Made by a program: the position numbers and the translations under genes. Below are positions 25,387 to 33,941 of a stretch of 64,000 nt of DNA, piece by piece. Each line of letters begins with the position of its first letter. The first letter of the stretch is position 1. Origin of the DNA: Escherichia sp. MOD1-EC7003 (GTDB lineage: Bacteria; Pseudomonadota; Gammaproteobacteria; Enterobacterales; Enterobacteriaceae); NCBI RefSeq assembly GCF_002965065.1, contig NZ_PTRE01000033.1, forward strand, positions 30,250 to 94,249. Direction: 5' to 3'. Below the pieces are notes generated by a model that saw only the letters and a list, made by a program, of their open reading frames with translations, searched no databases and was not told the DNA's origin.

Positions 25387-25868
25387 TGATGGTGCTGGGA
25401 TTGTACGTGTTTATGCTGCGCACCGTGCCGTATCAGGAGCTGCAGTATCAGCGCAGCTGGCGACATGCGGCTAACAGCCGGGTTAACCGACGCCCGTCAA
25501 CGCAGTTTCTGGGACCGGACAACGACGTGCTGACGCTTTCTGGTGTTCTTATGCCGGAGATAACAGGCGGCAGGCTGTCGTTGCTGGCACTGGAGCAGAT
25601 GGCAGAACAGGGGAAAGCATGGCCTCTGATTGAAGGCAGCGGCACGATTTACGGCATGTATGTGATTGAGGGACTGAATCAGACTAAAACGGAGTTTTTC
25701 CGCGACGGTATGCCGCGCCGGATTGAGTTCACCCTGTCGCTCAAACGGGTGGATGAATCCCTGTCCGATATGTTCGGTGATCTCAGTTCGCAGCTGAATA
25801 ATCTGCAGGACACGGCAACATCTGCATTAAGCGATATCAGTAAAACGGTGGGAGGGCTGCTGTCGTGA
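25383..25868 (+). CDS. U: Tail protein gpU
   Basis: A 161-residue P2 gpU homologue with the family start YQELQYQRSWRHAANSRVNRRPSTQFLGPDNDVLTLSG. It links tape measure and baseplate hub. The start (ATGATGATG) overlaps the T stop, and its end overlaps D. Confidence 0.95.
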   Translation: MMMVLGLYVFMLRTVPYQELQYQRSWRHAANSRVNRRPSTQFLGPDNDVLTLSGVLMPEITGGRLSLLALEQMAEQGKAWPLIEGSGTIYGMYVIEGLNQTKTEFFRDGMPRRIEFTLSLKRVDESLSDMFGDLSSQLNNLQDTATSALSDISKTVGGLLS

Positions 25869-26965
25869 ATTTCAGCTCTGAACTGCTTAACAAAGGCAAC
25901 AAAACTCCGGCATTCAGCATCAGTATTGAGGGCAGGGATATCACCACTGTGCTGGATAACCGCCTGATGAGTCTGACGCTGACGGACAATCGGGGCTTTG
26001 AAGCGGACCAGCTTGATCTGGAACTGGATGATGTCGACGGAAAAATCGTGCTGCCGCGCCGTGGTGCGGTCATTACGCTGGCGCTGGGGTGGAAGGGGCA
26101 GCCGCTTTTCCCGAAAGGGGCATTCACGGTGGATGAAATTGAACACACTGGTGCACCGGACCGCCTGACTATCCGGGCGCGAAGTGCTGATTTTCGGGAA
26201 ACGCTGAATACCCGTCGTGAAAAATCGTGGCACAAGACCACAGTTGGGGAAGTGGTGAAGGAAATAGCCGCGCGTCACAAGCTGAAGATGGCACTGGGTA
26301 AAGACCTGTCGGATAAGCCCGTGGAACATATAGACCAGACTAATGAGAGTGACGGCAGTTTTCTGATGCGGCTGGCGCGCCAGTACGGTGCTATTGCGTC
26401 GGTGAAAAATGGCAATCTGTTATTCATTCGGCAGGGACAGGGTAAAAGTGCTAGCGGTAAACCACTGCCGGTGATCACTATCACACGTAAGGACGGCGAC
26501 AGTCACCGCTTTACCCTGGCAGATCGCGGAGCTTACACGGGCGTAATTGCCAGCTGGTTGCATACCCGCGAACCCGCGAAGAAAGAAAGCACCACGGTGA
26601 AGCGTAAGCGCAGGACTAAGAAGCAGAAGAAAGAGCCGGAAGCGAAGCAGGGCGATTACCTGGTGGGTACGGATGAAAACGTGCTGGTACTCAATCGCAC
26701 CTATGCCAACCGGAGTAACGCCGAACGGGCAGCGAAAATGCAGTGGGAACGCCTGCAACGCGGTGTTGCGTCATTCTCGCTACAACTGGCGGAAGGTCGG
26801 GCAGATCTCTACACGGAAATGCCTGTGAAGGTCAGTGGCTTTAAACAGCCAATAGATGATGCGGAATGGACCATTACCACCCTGACGCATACTGTCAGCC
26901 CGGATAACGGTTTTACGACCAGTCTGGAGCTTGAAGTGAAGATTGATGATTTCGAAATGGAATGA
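25865..26965 (+). CDS. D: Baseplate hub protein gpD
   Basis: A 366-residue late control D protein (P2 387 aa), related to T4 gp27-type hubs. The GTG start at 25865 overlaps the U stop. Segments ALGWKGQPLFPKGAFTVDEIEHTGAPD and DGSFLMRLARQYGAIASVKNGNLLFIRQG are typical. A lysine-rich insert (TVKRKRRTKKQKKEPEAKQGD, about residues 244-264) interrupts the second half. Confidence 0.95.
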   Translation: MNFSSELLNKGNKTPAFSISIEGRDITTVLDNRLMSLTLTDNRGFEADQLDLELDDVDGKIVLPRRGAVITLALGWKGQPLFPKGAFTVDEIEHTGAPDRLTIRARSADFRETLNTRREKSWHKTTVGEVVKEIAARHKLKMALGKDLSDKPVEHIDQTNESDGSFLMRLARQYGAIASVKNGNLLFIRQGQGKSASGKPLPVITITRKDGDSHRFTLADRGAYTGVIASWLHTREPAKKESTTVKRKRRTKKQKKEPEAKQGDYLVGTDENVLVLNRTYANRSNAERAAKMQWERLQRGVASFSLQLAEGRADLYTEMPVKVSGFKQPIDDAEWTITTLTHTVSPDNGFTTSLELEVKIDDFEME

Positions 26966-27055
26966 TTCTTCGCAATGGAGAACTTTTAAGTTTGCAAAAT
27001 GGAATAATGCGGTATCATTATTGTGAATTTAGCAAAAATGGGGAGAACTCGAAAA

Positions 27056-27274
27056 ATGATGATTTGCCCACTGTGTGGAAGTGCCGCCCATACTCGCAGC
27101 AGTTTTCAGGTATCTTCATTGACCAAAGAGCGTTACAACCAGTGCCAGAACATTAACTGCAGCCATACTTTTGTTACCCATGAAACTTTTGTTCGTTCGA
27201 TTGCAACGCCAAAGGAGTCAAATCCGGTTCAGCCGCATCCAATGAAATCAGGACAGGTGGCGCTCTCACTTTGA
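27056..27274 (+). CDS. ogr: Late gene activator Ogr
   Basis: A 72-residue zinc-finger activator of the P2 Ogr / P4 Delta family. The four cysteines of the C-x2-C...C-x4-C finger are seen as CPLCG and CQNINC. The TKERYNQCQNINCSHTFVTHET core matches P2 Ogr closely. It binds TGT-N12-ACA sites and recruits RNA polymerase through the alpha subunit. I placed the start at ATG 27056; ATG 27059 is equally possible. It is last in the prophage, next to the att site, as in P2. Confidence 0.94.
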   Translation: MMICPLCGSAAHTRSSFQVSSLTKERYNQCQNINCSHTFVTHETFVRSIATPKESNPVQPHPMKSGQVALSL

Positions 27275-27360
27275 CGCTGCCGCCATTTTGTCGCCATCGT
27301 TAAAAAACAGTGCTTCTAACATCATGATTTTAAACAGCATAAATCTCAGGCAACAAAAAA
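27275..27360. other. Probable right attachment junction (attR)
   Basis: Between the ogr stop and rybB there is no gene. In P2 the att site lies just after ogr. Here phage sequence runs directly into the rybB terminator (TTTTTT at 27355-27360 on the minus strand), so recombination probably occurred in or next to the rybB 3' end. The core cannot be fixed without attL. Confidence 0.55.
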
Positions 27361-27433
27361 CCCATCAACCTTGAACCTAAATGGCGGGGTTGATGGGCTC
27401 CACAAAATGGGGACATCAAAGAAAAGCAGTGGC
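27355..27433 (-). ncRNA. rybB: RybB small RNA
   Basis: The minus strand reads GCCACTGCTTTTCTTTGATG at the 5' end and finishes with the terminator hairpin CCCATCAACC / GGTTGATGGG and six T, 79 nt in total. It is an Hfq-dependent sRNA induced by sigma-E that represses many outer-membrane porin mRNAs with its 5' seed. The sequence seems identical to K-12 as I remember it, except one base in the terminator loop (AGG for CGG). It borders the prophage, whose integration kept the gene whole. Confidence 0.93.
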
Positions 27434-27438
27434 ACTAA

Positions 27439-27466
27439 TTAAGACTGATGCCCTGAGGAAAAGTTC
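27439..27466 (-). promoter_or_regulatory. Sigma-E promoter of rybB
   Basis: On the minus strand GAACTT (-35, 27461-27466) is separated by 16 bases from TCTTAA (-10, 27439-27444), which lies 5 bases before the RybB start. Both elements match the RpoE consensus. Confidence 0.85.
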
Positions 27467-27509
27467 TGCGATTGTGCAAAAAAATTTCATTTTCAGGGCA
27501 ACTTCAGTT

Positions 27510-29195
27510 TTATCCTAATCCTGGCCATACCATGACGATGATTGTCCCTGCCAGCGTCAGCAGGACGTTGGCGATTGCATAGGTGCCCGCATAGCCCAGC
27601 GCCGGGATATTACTGCGTGCTGTATCGCTGATGATCTCCATTGCTGGCGCGCAGGTGCGTGCGCCCATCATTGCGCCGAACAACAGTGCGCGGTTCATTC
27701 GCAATACATAAGCACCGAACAAGAAACAGATAACCACTGGCACCAGACTGACAATCAATCCGGCAATCAACATCTGACCGCCAATCGCACCCAGTCCGTT
27801 ATTAATACCGCTACCGGCGCTCAGACCAACGCCCGCCATAAACACCATTAAGCCGAATTCTTTCACCATGCTTAACGCACCCTGCGGAATGTAACCGAAG
27901 GTCGGGTGGTTAGCGCGCATAAAGCCCAGCATAATACCGGCGAATAACAACCCGGCAGCGTTCCCCATGCCGAAACTGAATGTGCTGAACTGGAAAGTGA
28001 TCATCCCGATCATCAGCCCAATAACAAAGAAGGCGCAGAATGCCAGCAAGTCAGTGACCTGACTGTGAATCGAGATAAAGCCGATGCGATCGGCGATGGT
28101 TTTTACGCGACGGGCATCGCCGCTGACTTGTAAAACGTCACCTTTGTTAAGCACGACGTTGTCATCTATCGGCATCTCAATCTGGCTACGAATGACGCGG
28201 TTAAGGAAGCAGCCGTGATCGGTCAACTTCAGTTGTGCGAGACGTTTGCCAACGGCATTATGGTTTTTAACGACCACTTCTTCAGTGACGATACGCATGT
28301 CGAGAAGGTCACGATCAAAAACCTCTTTGCCGTTACGGAAGCTGGGATCGAGTCGGGCGTGGGCGTCGGGATAGCCTACCAACGCTATTTCATCGCCCAT
28401 TTGCAGCACGGCATCACCGTCTGGATTTGCCAGAATTCCGTTACGTCGAATACGCTCAATGTAGCAACCGGTTTGTCGATAAATACCCAGCTCACGCAGA
28501 TTTTTGCCGTCGGTCCAGGCCACCAGCTCCGGGCCGACGCGGTAGGCGCGGATCACTGGTAAATAAACCTTACGGTTGGCATCAGTATCCAGGCCACGTT
28601 CGCGGGCGATTTGCTGGGCGCTGGTCTGTAAGTCCTGATGCTGCAATTTCGGCAAGTAACGCGCCCCAACAATCAAACTCACCAGACCGATTAAATAGGT
28701 TAAGGCGTACCCGAGGCTCAGATTATCCAATGCCAGTGAGAGCTGTCTGCTTTCCATGCCGGAATGACGCAGTGTATCGCCAGCACCGACAAGAACCGGT
28801 GTCGACGTCATAGAGCCTGCTAACATACCGGCCGTCAGGCCAATATCCCAGCCAAACAGCTTACCTAACCCTAAGGCTATCACCAGCGCACTGCCAACCA
28901 TTACCAGTGCTAACATTAGGTAATTTTTCCCATCGCGAAAAAAAATGGAAAAAAAGTTCGGTCCGGCTTCGACCCCGACGCAGAAAATAAACAGCATAAA
29001 GCCAAGATTAAGCGCGTCGGTGTTAATGCTGAAATGTTGTTGGCCTAATAACAGCGATACGACTAAAACACCAATGGAATTACCCAGTTGGATCGAACCA
29101 AGTCGTAATTTTCCGAGACATAGCCCAAGCGCGAGGACCACAAATAATAACAGAATGTAATTCCCATTTAACAATTCGGCGACGTTTATATTCAC
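27510..29195 (-). CDS. ybjL: Putative AspT/AAEX-family transporter YbjL
   Basis: A 561-residue inner-membrane protein, the same length as K-12 YbjL. Five or so membrane segments at each end flank two central TrkA-C (RCK-C) regulatory domains (about residues 200-370, with [21 protein letters not shown]). The family is the aspartate:alanine exchanger type; the substrate of YbjL is not well defined. It is the first intact core gene after the prophage. Confidence 0.95.
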
Positions 29196-29464
29196 GGAGG
29201 CTAACTTCTTGTTTACTAGTAAGCTGTTGAAAGAAATGGTAATTTACGATAATGTTTCTTACCAGAATTCAGGGCGCAGATTCATTCAGCGCACCTAAAC
29301 GATAGTAAAGTAACAATATATTTTACTAGTGTAATCACATTAGGTATCAACGGCTATATGAATTGCGTTGGCCTATATTAGCATGGAATGCGAAGCGGCT
29401 TTATCTTACTGAACGCCACACTGGCGAAAAATGTGTTCGATAGACGCAGTGTCAGGAGGAACGA
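29196..29464. other. Divergent ybjL/ybjM intergenic region
   Basis: No gene is seen. It should hold the promoters of ybjL (leftward) and ybjM (rightward). No clear repeat or operator is recognised. Confidence 0.5.
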
Positions 29465-29842
29465 GTGAAACATAAACAACGTTGGGCAGGGGCAATCTGC
29501 TGTTTTGTCCTCTTCATTGTGGTGTGCCTTTTTCTGGCGACGCACATGAAAGGCGCTTTTCGGGCTGCCGGGCATCCTGAAATCGGCTTGCTGTTTTTCA
29601 TTCTTCCTGGAGCCGTTGCCAGCTTCTTTTCACAGCGTAGAGAAGTCCTGAAACCTCTGTTTGGCGCAATGCTGGCGGCACCCTGTTCGATGCTCATCAT
29701 GCGGCTGTTTTTTTCACCGACGCGCTCATTCTGGCAAGAGCTGGCATGGTTATTAAGTGCGGTGTTCTGGTGTGCGCTGGGGGCATTGTGTTTCTTATTT
29801 ATCAGCAGCTTTTTTAAACCACAGCACAGAAAAAATCAATAA
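29465..29842 (+). CDS. ybjM: Inner-membrane protein YbjM
   Basis: A 125-residue membrane protein with about four hydrophobic segments and basic ends, essentially identical to K-12 YbjM. Function unknown. The GTG start follows AGGAGGAACGA. It converges with grxA. Confidence 0.93.
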   Translation: MKHKQRWAGAICCFVLFIVVCLFLATHMKGAFRAAGHPEIGLLFFILPGAVASFFSQRREVLKPLFGAMLAAPCSMLIMRLFFSPTRSFWQELAWLLSAVFWCALGALCFLFISSFFKPQHRKNQ

Positions 29843-29871
29843 AGCCCTCAACGGGAGGGCTTGTCAGACGA

Positions 29872-30254
29872 TCAGGCGTCCAGATTCTCTTTCACCCATG
29901 CAGCAAAATCGGTATAGCCACCGATATGTTGCTGATCGACAAAAATCTGCGGCACGGTTTCTACGGGTTTACCTGCCTTTTGTTGTAGATTTTCTTTAGT
30001 GATCCCTTCCGCACGAATATCTATACTCTAAATAATTCGAGTTGCAGGAAGGCGGCAAGCGAGTGAATCCCCAGTCACTTACATAAGTAAGTGACTGGGG
30101 TGAGCGAACGCAGTCGCAGCACATGCAACTTGAAGTATGACGAGTATACATACTGATACTGAAAATCATCGCGTTCATTGCTCAATTTCTCAGCCAGATC
30201 TTTTGCACGCACACAGTAAGGGCAACCCGGACGACCAAAAATAACGGTTTGCAT
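29872..30254 (-). pseudogene. grxA: Glutaredoxin 1, disrupted by a MITE
   Basis: The gene starts normally (MQTVIFGRPGCPYCVRAKDL) and keeps the CPYC redox centre, but after residue 36 (FQYQYV) a 123-bp insertion intervenes. The remaining frame (DIRAEGITKE... to NLDA) continues on the other side, down to the stop at 29872. Translation runs into the insert and stops at 30075, giving a 60-residue product. It lacks the cis-Pro (TVP) loop and the glutathione-binding half of the 85-residue protein. Ser at the residue before Gly-Cys is Pro here (GRPGC). GrxA normally reduces ribonucleotide reductase and OxyR. Confidence 0.93.
30024..30146. mobile_element. MITE (MITEEc1-like, 123 bp)
   Basis: A 123-bp element with terminal inverted repeats TACTC...GAGTA is flanked by a TA target duplication (30022-30023 and 30147-30148). 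Inside is the hairpin CCAGTCACTTAC / GTAAGTGACTGG. It carries no coding capacity and matches the common E. coli/Shigella MITE I know as MITEEc1. Removing it and one TA restores the grxA frame exactly. Confidence 0.88.
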
Positions 30255-30414
30255 TGTTTCTCTCCTCATAGATTTATTGCCTGTAATGTTCACGCCAAAA
30301 TGTATTCGCTGAAAGTAGGTTTAACCTGTTGCATTAATTGCTAAAAGCGATAACTGTTAAACACCATACAGCGAAAAATTTTAGACTGAAGGCTTACTAT
30401 GCAGAGGGAAGCGT

Positions 30415-30702
30415 ATGTGCGCGATCGGTAAATTGCCTAAGAGCGTGTTGATACTGGAATTTATCGGAATGATGTTGCTGGCGGTGGCGCTACTGTCGGT
30501 AAGCGGCTTCCTGTCGCTGCCGGAGCTATTCTCTGGGCCAGAGGTGCAGATTCTGATGATTTTTCTTGGTGTTTTGCTCATGCTTCCCGCTGCGGTGGTC
30601 GTTATTCTTCAGATGGCAAAACGTATTGCCCCACAGCTGATGAACCGTCCACCGCAATATTCACGTTCAGAAAGAGAAAAAGATAATGACGCCAACCATT
30701 GA
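30415..30702 (+). CDS. ybjC: YbjC, small membrane protein upstream of nfsA
   Basis: A 95-residue DUF1418 protein with two membrane segments (about residues 11-32 and 40-65), as in K-12. In K-12 it is in the SoxS/MarA-regulated ybjC-nfsA-rimK-ybjN operon. It overlaps nfsA by 17 bases. Function unknown. Confidence 0.92.
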   Translation: MCAIGKLPKSVLILEFIGMMLLAVALLSVSGFLSLPELFSGPEVQILMIFLGVLLMLPAAVVVILQMAKRIAPQLMNRPPQYSRSEREKDNDANH

Positions 30703-31408
30703 ACTTATTTGTGGCCATCGATCCATTCGCCATTTCACTGATGAACCCATTTCCGAAGCACAACGTGAGGCGATTATTAACAGCGCCCGTGCAACGTCCA
30801 GTTCCAGTTTTTTGCAGTGCAGTAGCATTATTCGCATTACCGATAAAGCGTTACGTGATGAACTGGTGACGCTGACTGGCGGGCAAAAATACGTGGCGCA
30901 AGCAGCGGAGTTTTGGGTGTTCTGTGCCGACTTTAACCGACATTTACAGATCTGTCCGGATGCTCAGCTCGGCCTGGCAGAGCAGCTGTTGCTCGGTGTC
31001 GTTGATACGGCAATGATGGCGCAGAATGCGTTAACCGCGGCTGAATCGCTGGGATTGGGCGGGGTATATATCGGTGGCCTGCGCAATAATATTGAAGCGG
31101 TGACGGAACTGCTGAAATTACCGCAACATGTTCTGCCGCTGTTTGGGCTGTGCCTTGGCTGGCCTGCGGATAATCCGAATCTCAAGCCGCGTTTACCGGC
31201 CTCCATTTTGGTGCATGAAAACAGCTATCAACCGCTGGATAAAGACGCTCTGGCGCAGTATGACGAGCAGCTGGCAGAATATTACCTCTCTCGTGGCAGC
31301 AATAATCGCCGGGATACCTGGAGCGATCATATCTGCCGGACAATCATTAAAGAAAACCGCCCATTTATTCTGGATTATTTGCACAAACAGGGGTGGGCGA
31401 CGCGCTAA
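30686..31408 (+). CDS. nfsA: Oxygen-insensitive NADPH nitroreductase NfsA
   Basis: A 240-residue FMN flavoprotein, full length. The family start IELICGHRSIRHFTDEPI with the FMN-contacting HRSIR, and the GLGGVYIGGLRN segment, are present. It makes two-electron reductions of nitroaromatics and quinones in the cytoplasm; loss of NfsA gives nitrofurantoin resistance. Intact here. Confidence 0.96.
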   Translation: MTPTIELICGHRSIRHFTDEPISEAQREAIINSARATSSSSFLQCSSIIRITDKALRDELVTLTGGQKYVAQAAEFWVFCADFNRHLQICPDAQLGLAEQLLLGVVDTAMMAQNALTAAESLGLGGVYIGGLRNNIEAVTELLKLPQHVLPLFGLCLGWPADNPNLKPRLPASILVHENSYQPLDKDALAQYDEQLAEYYLSRGSNNRRDTWSDHICRTIIKENRPFILDYLHKQGWATR

Positions 31409-31468
31409 AACCATCACGCCGATGTATGATATGCGGGCTTTTGACCAGGTCTGACAGAGAGGTGCAGG

Positions 31469-32371
31469 GTGAAAATTGCCATATTGTCCCGGGATGGAAC
31501 GCTCTATTCGTGTAAGCGGCTGCGTGAAGCCGCTATGCAGCGCGGTCACCTGGTTGAAATTCTTGATCCGCTTTCTTGCTACATGGACATCAATCCTGCG
31601 GCGTCTTCTATTCACTACAAAGGCCGCAAGTTACCTCATTTTGACGCAGTGATCCCGCGTATTGGCACCGCCATTACCTTTTATGGGACAGCGGCACTGC
31701 GTCAGTTCGAAATGCTGGGTAGCTATCCGCTCAATGAGTCGGTCGCCATTGCCCGCGCGCGTGACAAATTGCGTTCTATGCAACTGCTGGCGCGTCAGGG
31801 CATCGACCTGCCTGTCACGGGCATTGCGCATTCGCCGGATGATACCAGCGACTTAATCGACATGGTCGGTGGTGCACCGCTGGTGGTTAAACTGGTCGAA
31901 GGCACGCAGGGAATTGGCGTCGTGCTGGCAGAGACGCGTCAGGCTGCAGAAAGCGTGATTGACGCTTTTCGCGGTCTGAACGCGCATATTCTGGTGCAGG
32001 AATATATCAAAGAGGCGCAAGGGTGCGATATACGCTGTCTGGTTGTTGGCGATGAAGTGGTCGCTGCGATTGAACGGCGGGCGAAAGAGGGCGATTTTCG
32101 TTCCAATTTGCATCGTGGCGGCGCGGCAAGCGTCGCCAGTATCACGCCACAGGAGCGTGAAATCGCGATAAAAGCCGCGCGAACGCTGGCACTGGACGTT
32201 GCTGGTGTAGATATTTTGCGTGCTAATCGCGGGCCGTTGGTGATGGAGGTGAATGCGTCGCCGGGGCTGGAAGGAATAGAAAAAACCACTGGTATCGACA
32301 TCGCGGGTAAAATGATCCGCTGGATCGAACGCTACGCCAAGACAGAATATTGCCTGAAGACAGGGGGGTAG
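31469..32371 (+). CDS. rimK: Ribosomal protein S6--L-glutamate ligase RimK
   Basis: A 300-residue ATP-grasp enzyme that adds glutamate residues to the C-terminus of ribosomal protein S6 (and makes poly-alpha-glutamate). ATP-grasp features include [15 protein letters not shown] (about residues 139-153) and [14 protein letters not shown] near residue 258. GTG start after AGAGAGGTGCAG. Third gene of the ybjC-nfsA-rimK-ybjN cluster. Confidence 0.96.
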   Translation: MKIAILSRDGTLYSCKRLREAAMQRGHLVEILDPLSCYMDINPAASSIHYKGRKLPHFDAVIPRIGTAITFYGTAALRQFEMLGSYPLNESVAIARARDKLRSMQLLARQGIDLPVTGIAHSPDDTSDLIDMVGGAPLVVKLVEGTQGIGVVLAETRQAAESVIDAFRGLNAHILVQEYIKEAQGCDIRCLVVGDEVVAAIERRAKEGDFRSNLHRGGAASVASITPQEREIAIKAARTLALDVAGVDILRANRGPLVMEVNASPGLEGIEKTTGIDIAGKMIRWIERYAKTEYCLKTGG

Positions 32372-32458
32372 TCGCAATTACATTACTGATTATGGTTTTG
32401 CCTGCGCTTTTTGCGTAAGCTGTGCCTGTCTTTTTATCGGAAGAGGTTGTACAAAATT

Positions 32459-32935
32459 ATGACATCGCTGGTCGTTCCTGGTCTGGATATGTTGCGTCAA
32501 TGGCTCGATGACCTGGGGATGAGTTTTTTTGAATGTGATAACTGTCAGGCTCTGCATCTGCCCCACATGCAGAATTTCGACGGTGTCTTTGATGCCAAAA
32601 TCGATCTGATCGATAACACGATCCTGTTTTCTGCCATGGCAGAAGTCCGACCTTCAGCCGTGTTGCCGTTGGCGGCAGATTTATCTGCCATCAATGCCAG
32701 TTCGCTGACCGTGAAAGCATTTCTTGATATGCAGGATGATAATCTGCCAAAGTTGGTGGTTTGCCAGTCTTTATCCGTTATGCAGGGCGTAACCTATGAG
32801 CAGTTTGCATGGTTCGTCCGTCAGAGCGAAGAGCAGATTTCGATGGTTATTCTTGAAGCTAATGCCCATCAACTGCTGCTACCGACTGACGATGAAGGGC
32901 AAAACAACGTTACCGAAAACTATTTCCTCCACTGA
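32459..32935 (+). CDS. ybjN: YbjN family sensory-transduction-like protein
   Basis: A 158-residue cytoplasmic protein with a type III secretion chaperone-like fold. In E. coli it is linked to motility, exopolysaccharide and stress regulation, and to suppression of a temperature-sensitive division mutant. The ATG at 32459 gives the known start MTSLVVPGLD; the open frame extends upstream without a site. Confidence 0.94.
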   Translation: MTSLVVPGLDMLRQWLDDLGMSFFECDNCQALHLPHMQNFDGVFDAKIDLIDNTILFSAMAEVRPSAVLPLAADLSAINASSLTVKAFLDMQDDNLPKLVVCQSLSVMQGVTYEQFAWFVRQSEEQISMVILEANAHQLLLPTDDEGQNNVTENYFLH

Positions 32936-32948
32936 TAACTCCTTTCGA

Positions 32949-32979
32949 GCACGCAGTCGCTGCCGCAGTGACTGCGTGC
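32949..32979 (+). terminator. Putative terminator after ybjN
   Basis: A 10-bp perfect stem GCACGCAGTC / GACTGCGTGC lies 13 bases after the ybjN stop. The T-rich run is some distance away, so efficiency is uncertain. Confidence 0.5.
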
Positions 32980-33140
32980 TGCAAAATTATCTGCTGTTTT
33001 TAACCTTTTGTTAAAGATTATTTCACTTCTATTGTCCCGATTTAGCTCTATCACATAGAGCAAATATGCATAAAAATTTATTCAATACCGTTTTTTAATC
33101 TGAGCTATAGTCTCAAGCCCTGGCTAAAGTTATTCTTGCG

Positions 33141-33353
33141 ATGCTTTTATATAGCGAGCCGTGCTGGCCGGGAGCCACCACGTTACCGATGCTGGTCTTC
33201 TCCAGCGTGCGGATGGGGGGGAATCCGGAAATCAACGCCCTGGCAACATTGATCCTCGGTGCGGTCGGAATTGTCGGATTTATCGCCTGGTATCTGATGG
33301 CACGTGCAGAAAAACAGTGGATACGCGATATCCAGCGTGCAAGACGTGGCTGA
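33141..33353 (+). pseudogene. potI: 3' remnant of potI after deletion of potFGHI
   Basis: From 33168 the frame encodes the last ~61 residues of the putrescine permease subunit PotI (PGATTLPMLVFSSVRMG...ARAEKQWIRDIQRARRG), including its final membrane segment and natural stop. The nine residues before it do not belong to PotI. In K-12 the whole potF-potG-potH-potI operon lies between ybjN and ybjO. Here the sequence goes from the ybjN downstream/pot leader region straight into the potI tail at GGCCGGGAGCC. No functional transporter can be made from this locus. Confidence 0.92.
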
Positions 33354-33412
33354 AGACACTAAAATTTGCCAACCTGGCTACATAATGCCGCGCATGTCGC
33401 GGCATTGTTTTC

Positions 33413-33901
33413 ATGGAAGACGAAACGTTGGGATTTTTTAAGAAAACATCTTCATCTCATGCTCGCCTCAATGTGCCTGCGTTGGTGCAGGTGGCGGCGC
33501 TTGCCATTATTATGATCCGTGGCCTCGACGTGCTGATGATTTTCAATACGCTGGGCGTGCGCGGTATTGGCGAGTTCATTCATCGCAGCGTACAAACCTG
33601 GAGTTTAACGCTGGTCTTTTTAAGCAGTCTGGTGCTGGTTTTCATTGAGATATGGTGTGCGTTTTCACTGGTGAAAGGCCGTCGCTGGGCGCGCTGGCTG
33701 TATCTGTTGACTCAAGTCACAGCCACCAGTTATCTGTGGGCGGCTTCGTTGGGTTATGGTTATCCGGAGCTGTTCAGCATCCCCGGTGAATCAAAACGCG
33801 AAATCTTCCATAGCCTGATGTTGCAGAAGTTGCCGGATATGCTCATCCTGTTGCTACTGTTCGTTCCCTCGACCAGTCGGCGGTTCTTCCAGTTGCAATA
33901 A
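33413..33901 (+). CDS. ybjO: YbjO, DUF2593 inner-membrane protein
   Basis: A 162-residue protein with about four membrane segments (30-50, 65-90, 100-120 and 138-155), the same length as K-12 YbjO. Function unknown. It normally follows potI in the same direction. With the pot genes lost, its transcription may depend on the fused upstream leader. Confidence 0.94.
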   Translation: MEDETLGFFKKTSSSHARLNVPALVQVAALAIIMIRGLDVLMIFNTLGVRGIGEFIHRSVQTWSLTLVFLSSLVLVFIEIWCAFSLVKGRRWARWLYLLTQVTATSYLWAASLGYGYPELFSIPGESKREIFHSLMLQKLPDMLILLLLFVPSTSRRFFQLQ

Positions 33902-33941
33902 TGTGTATAATCGTCGCCCCTGATGATGTGAAGGTCAATGT

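Larger units (their letters stand above)
1..27360. mobile_element. P2/186-family prophage (right-hand part)
   Basis: A continuous run of P2-type genes in P2 order fills this interval: A, cos region, Q-P-O-N-M-L-X-Y-K-lysB-lysC, R-S-V-W-J-I-H-G, FI-FII-E-T-U-D and ogr. Q and P run leftward and the other late genes rightward, as in P2. The integrase, immunity region and left attachment site are outside the window, so the left edge is the window edge. The right edge is placed at the 3' end of rybB, where the chromosomal genes resume. Structural and lysis genes are full length. The obvious damage is confined to the tail-fibre switch between H and FI. Confidence 0.95.

Noticed and set aside
30060..30110. 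Transcription terminator (CCAGTCACTTAC hairpin) between ybjM and grxA
   Set aside because: It is the internal palindrome of the MITE and lacks a T-run.
30075..30293. Possible novel 72-codon redox protein with CPYC
   Set aside because: It is the 5' part of grxA with a tail read from the MITE, plus an unsupported upstream extension; annotated as a grxA pseudogene.
33141..33353. New small membrane protein gene
   Set aside because: From residue 10 it is the natural C-terminus of PotI; the first nine codons are a chance fusion.
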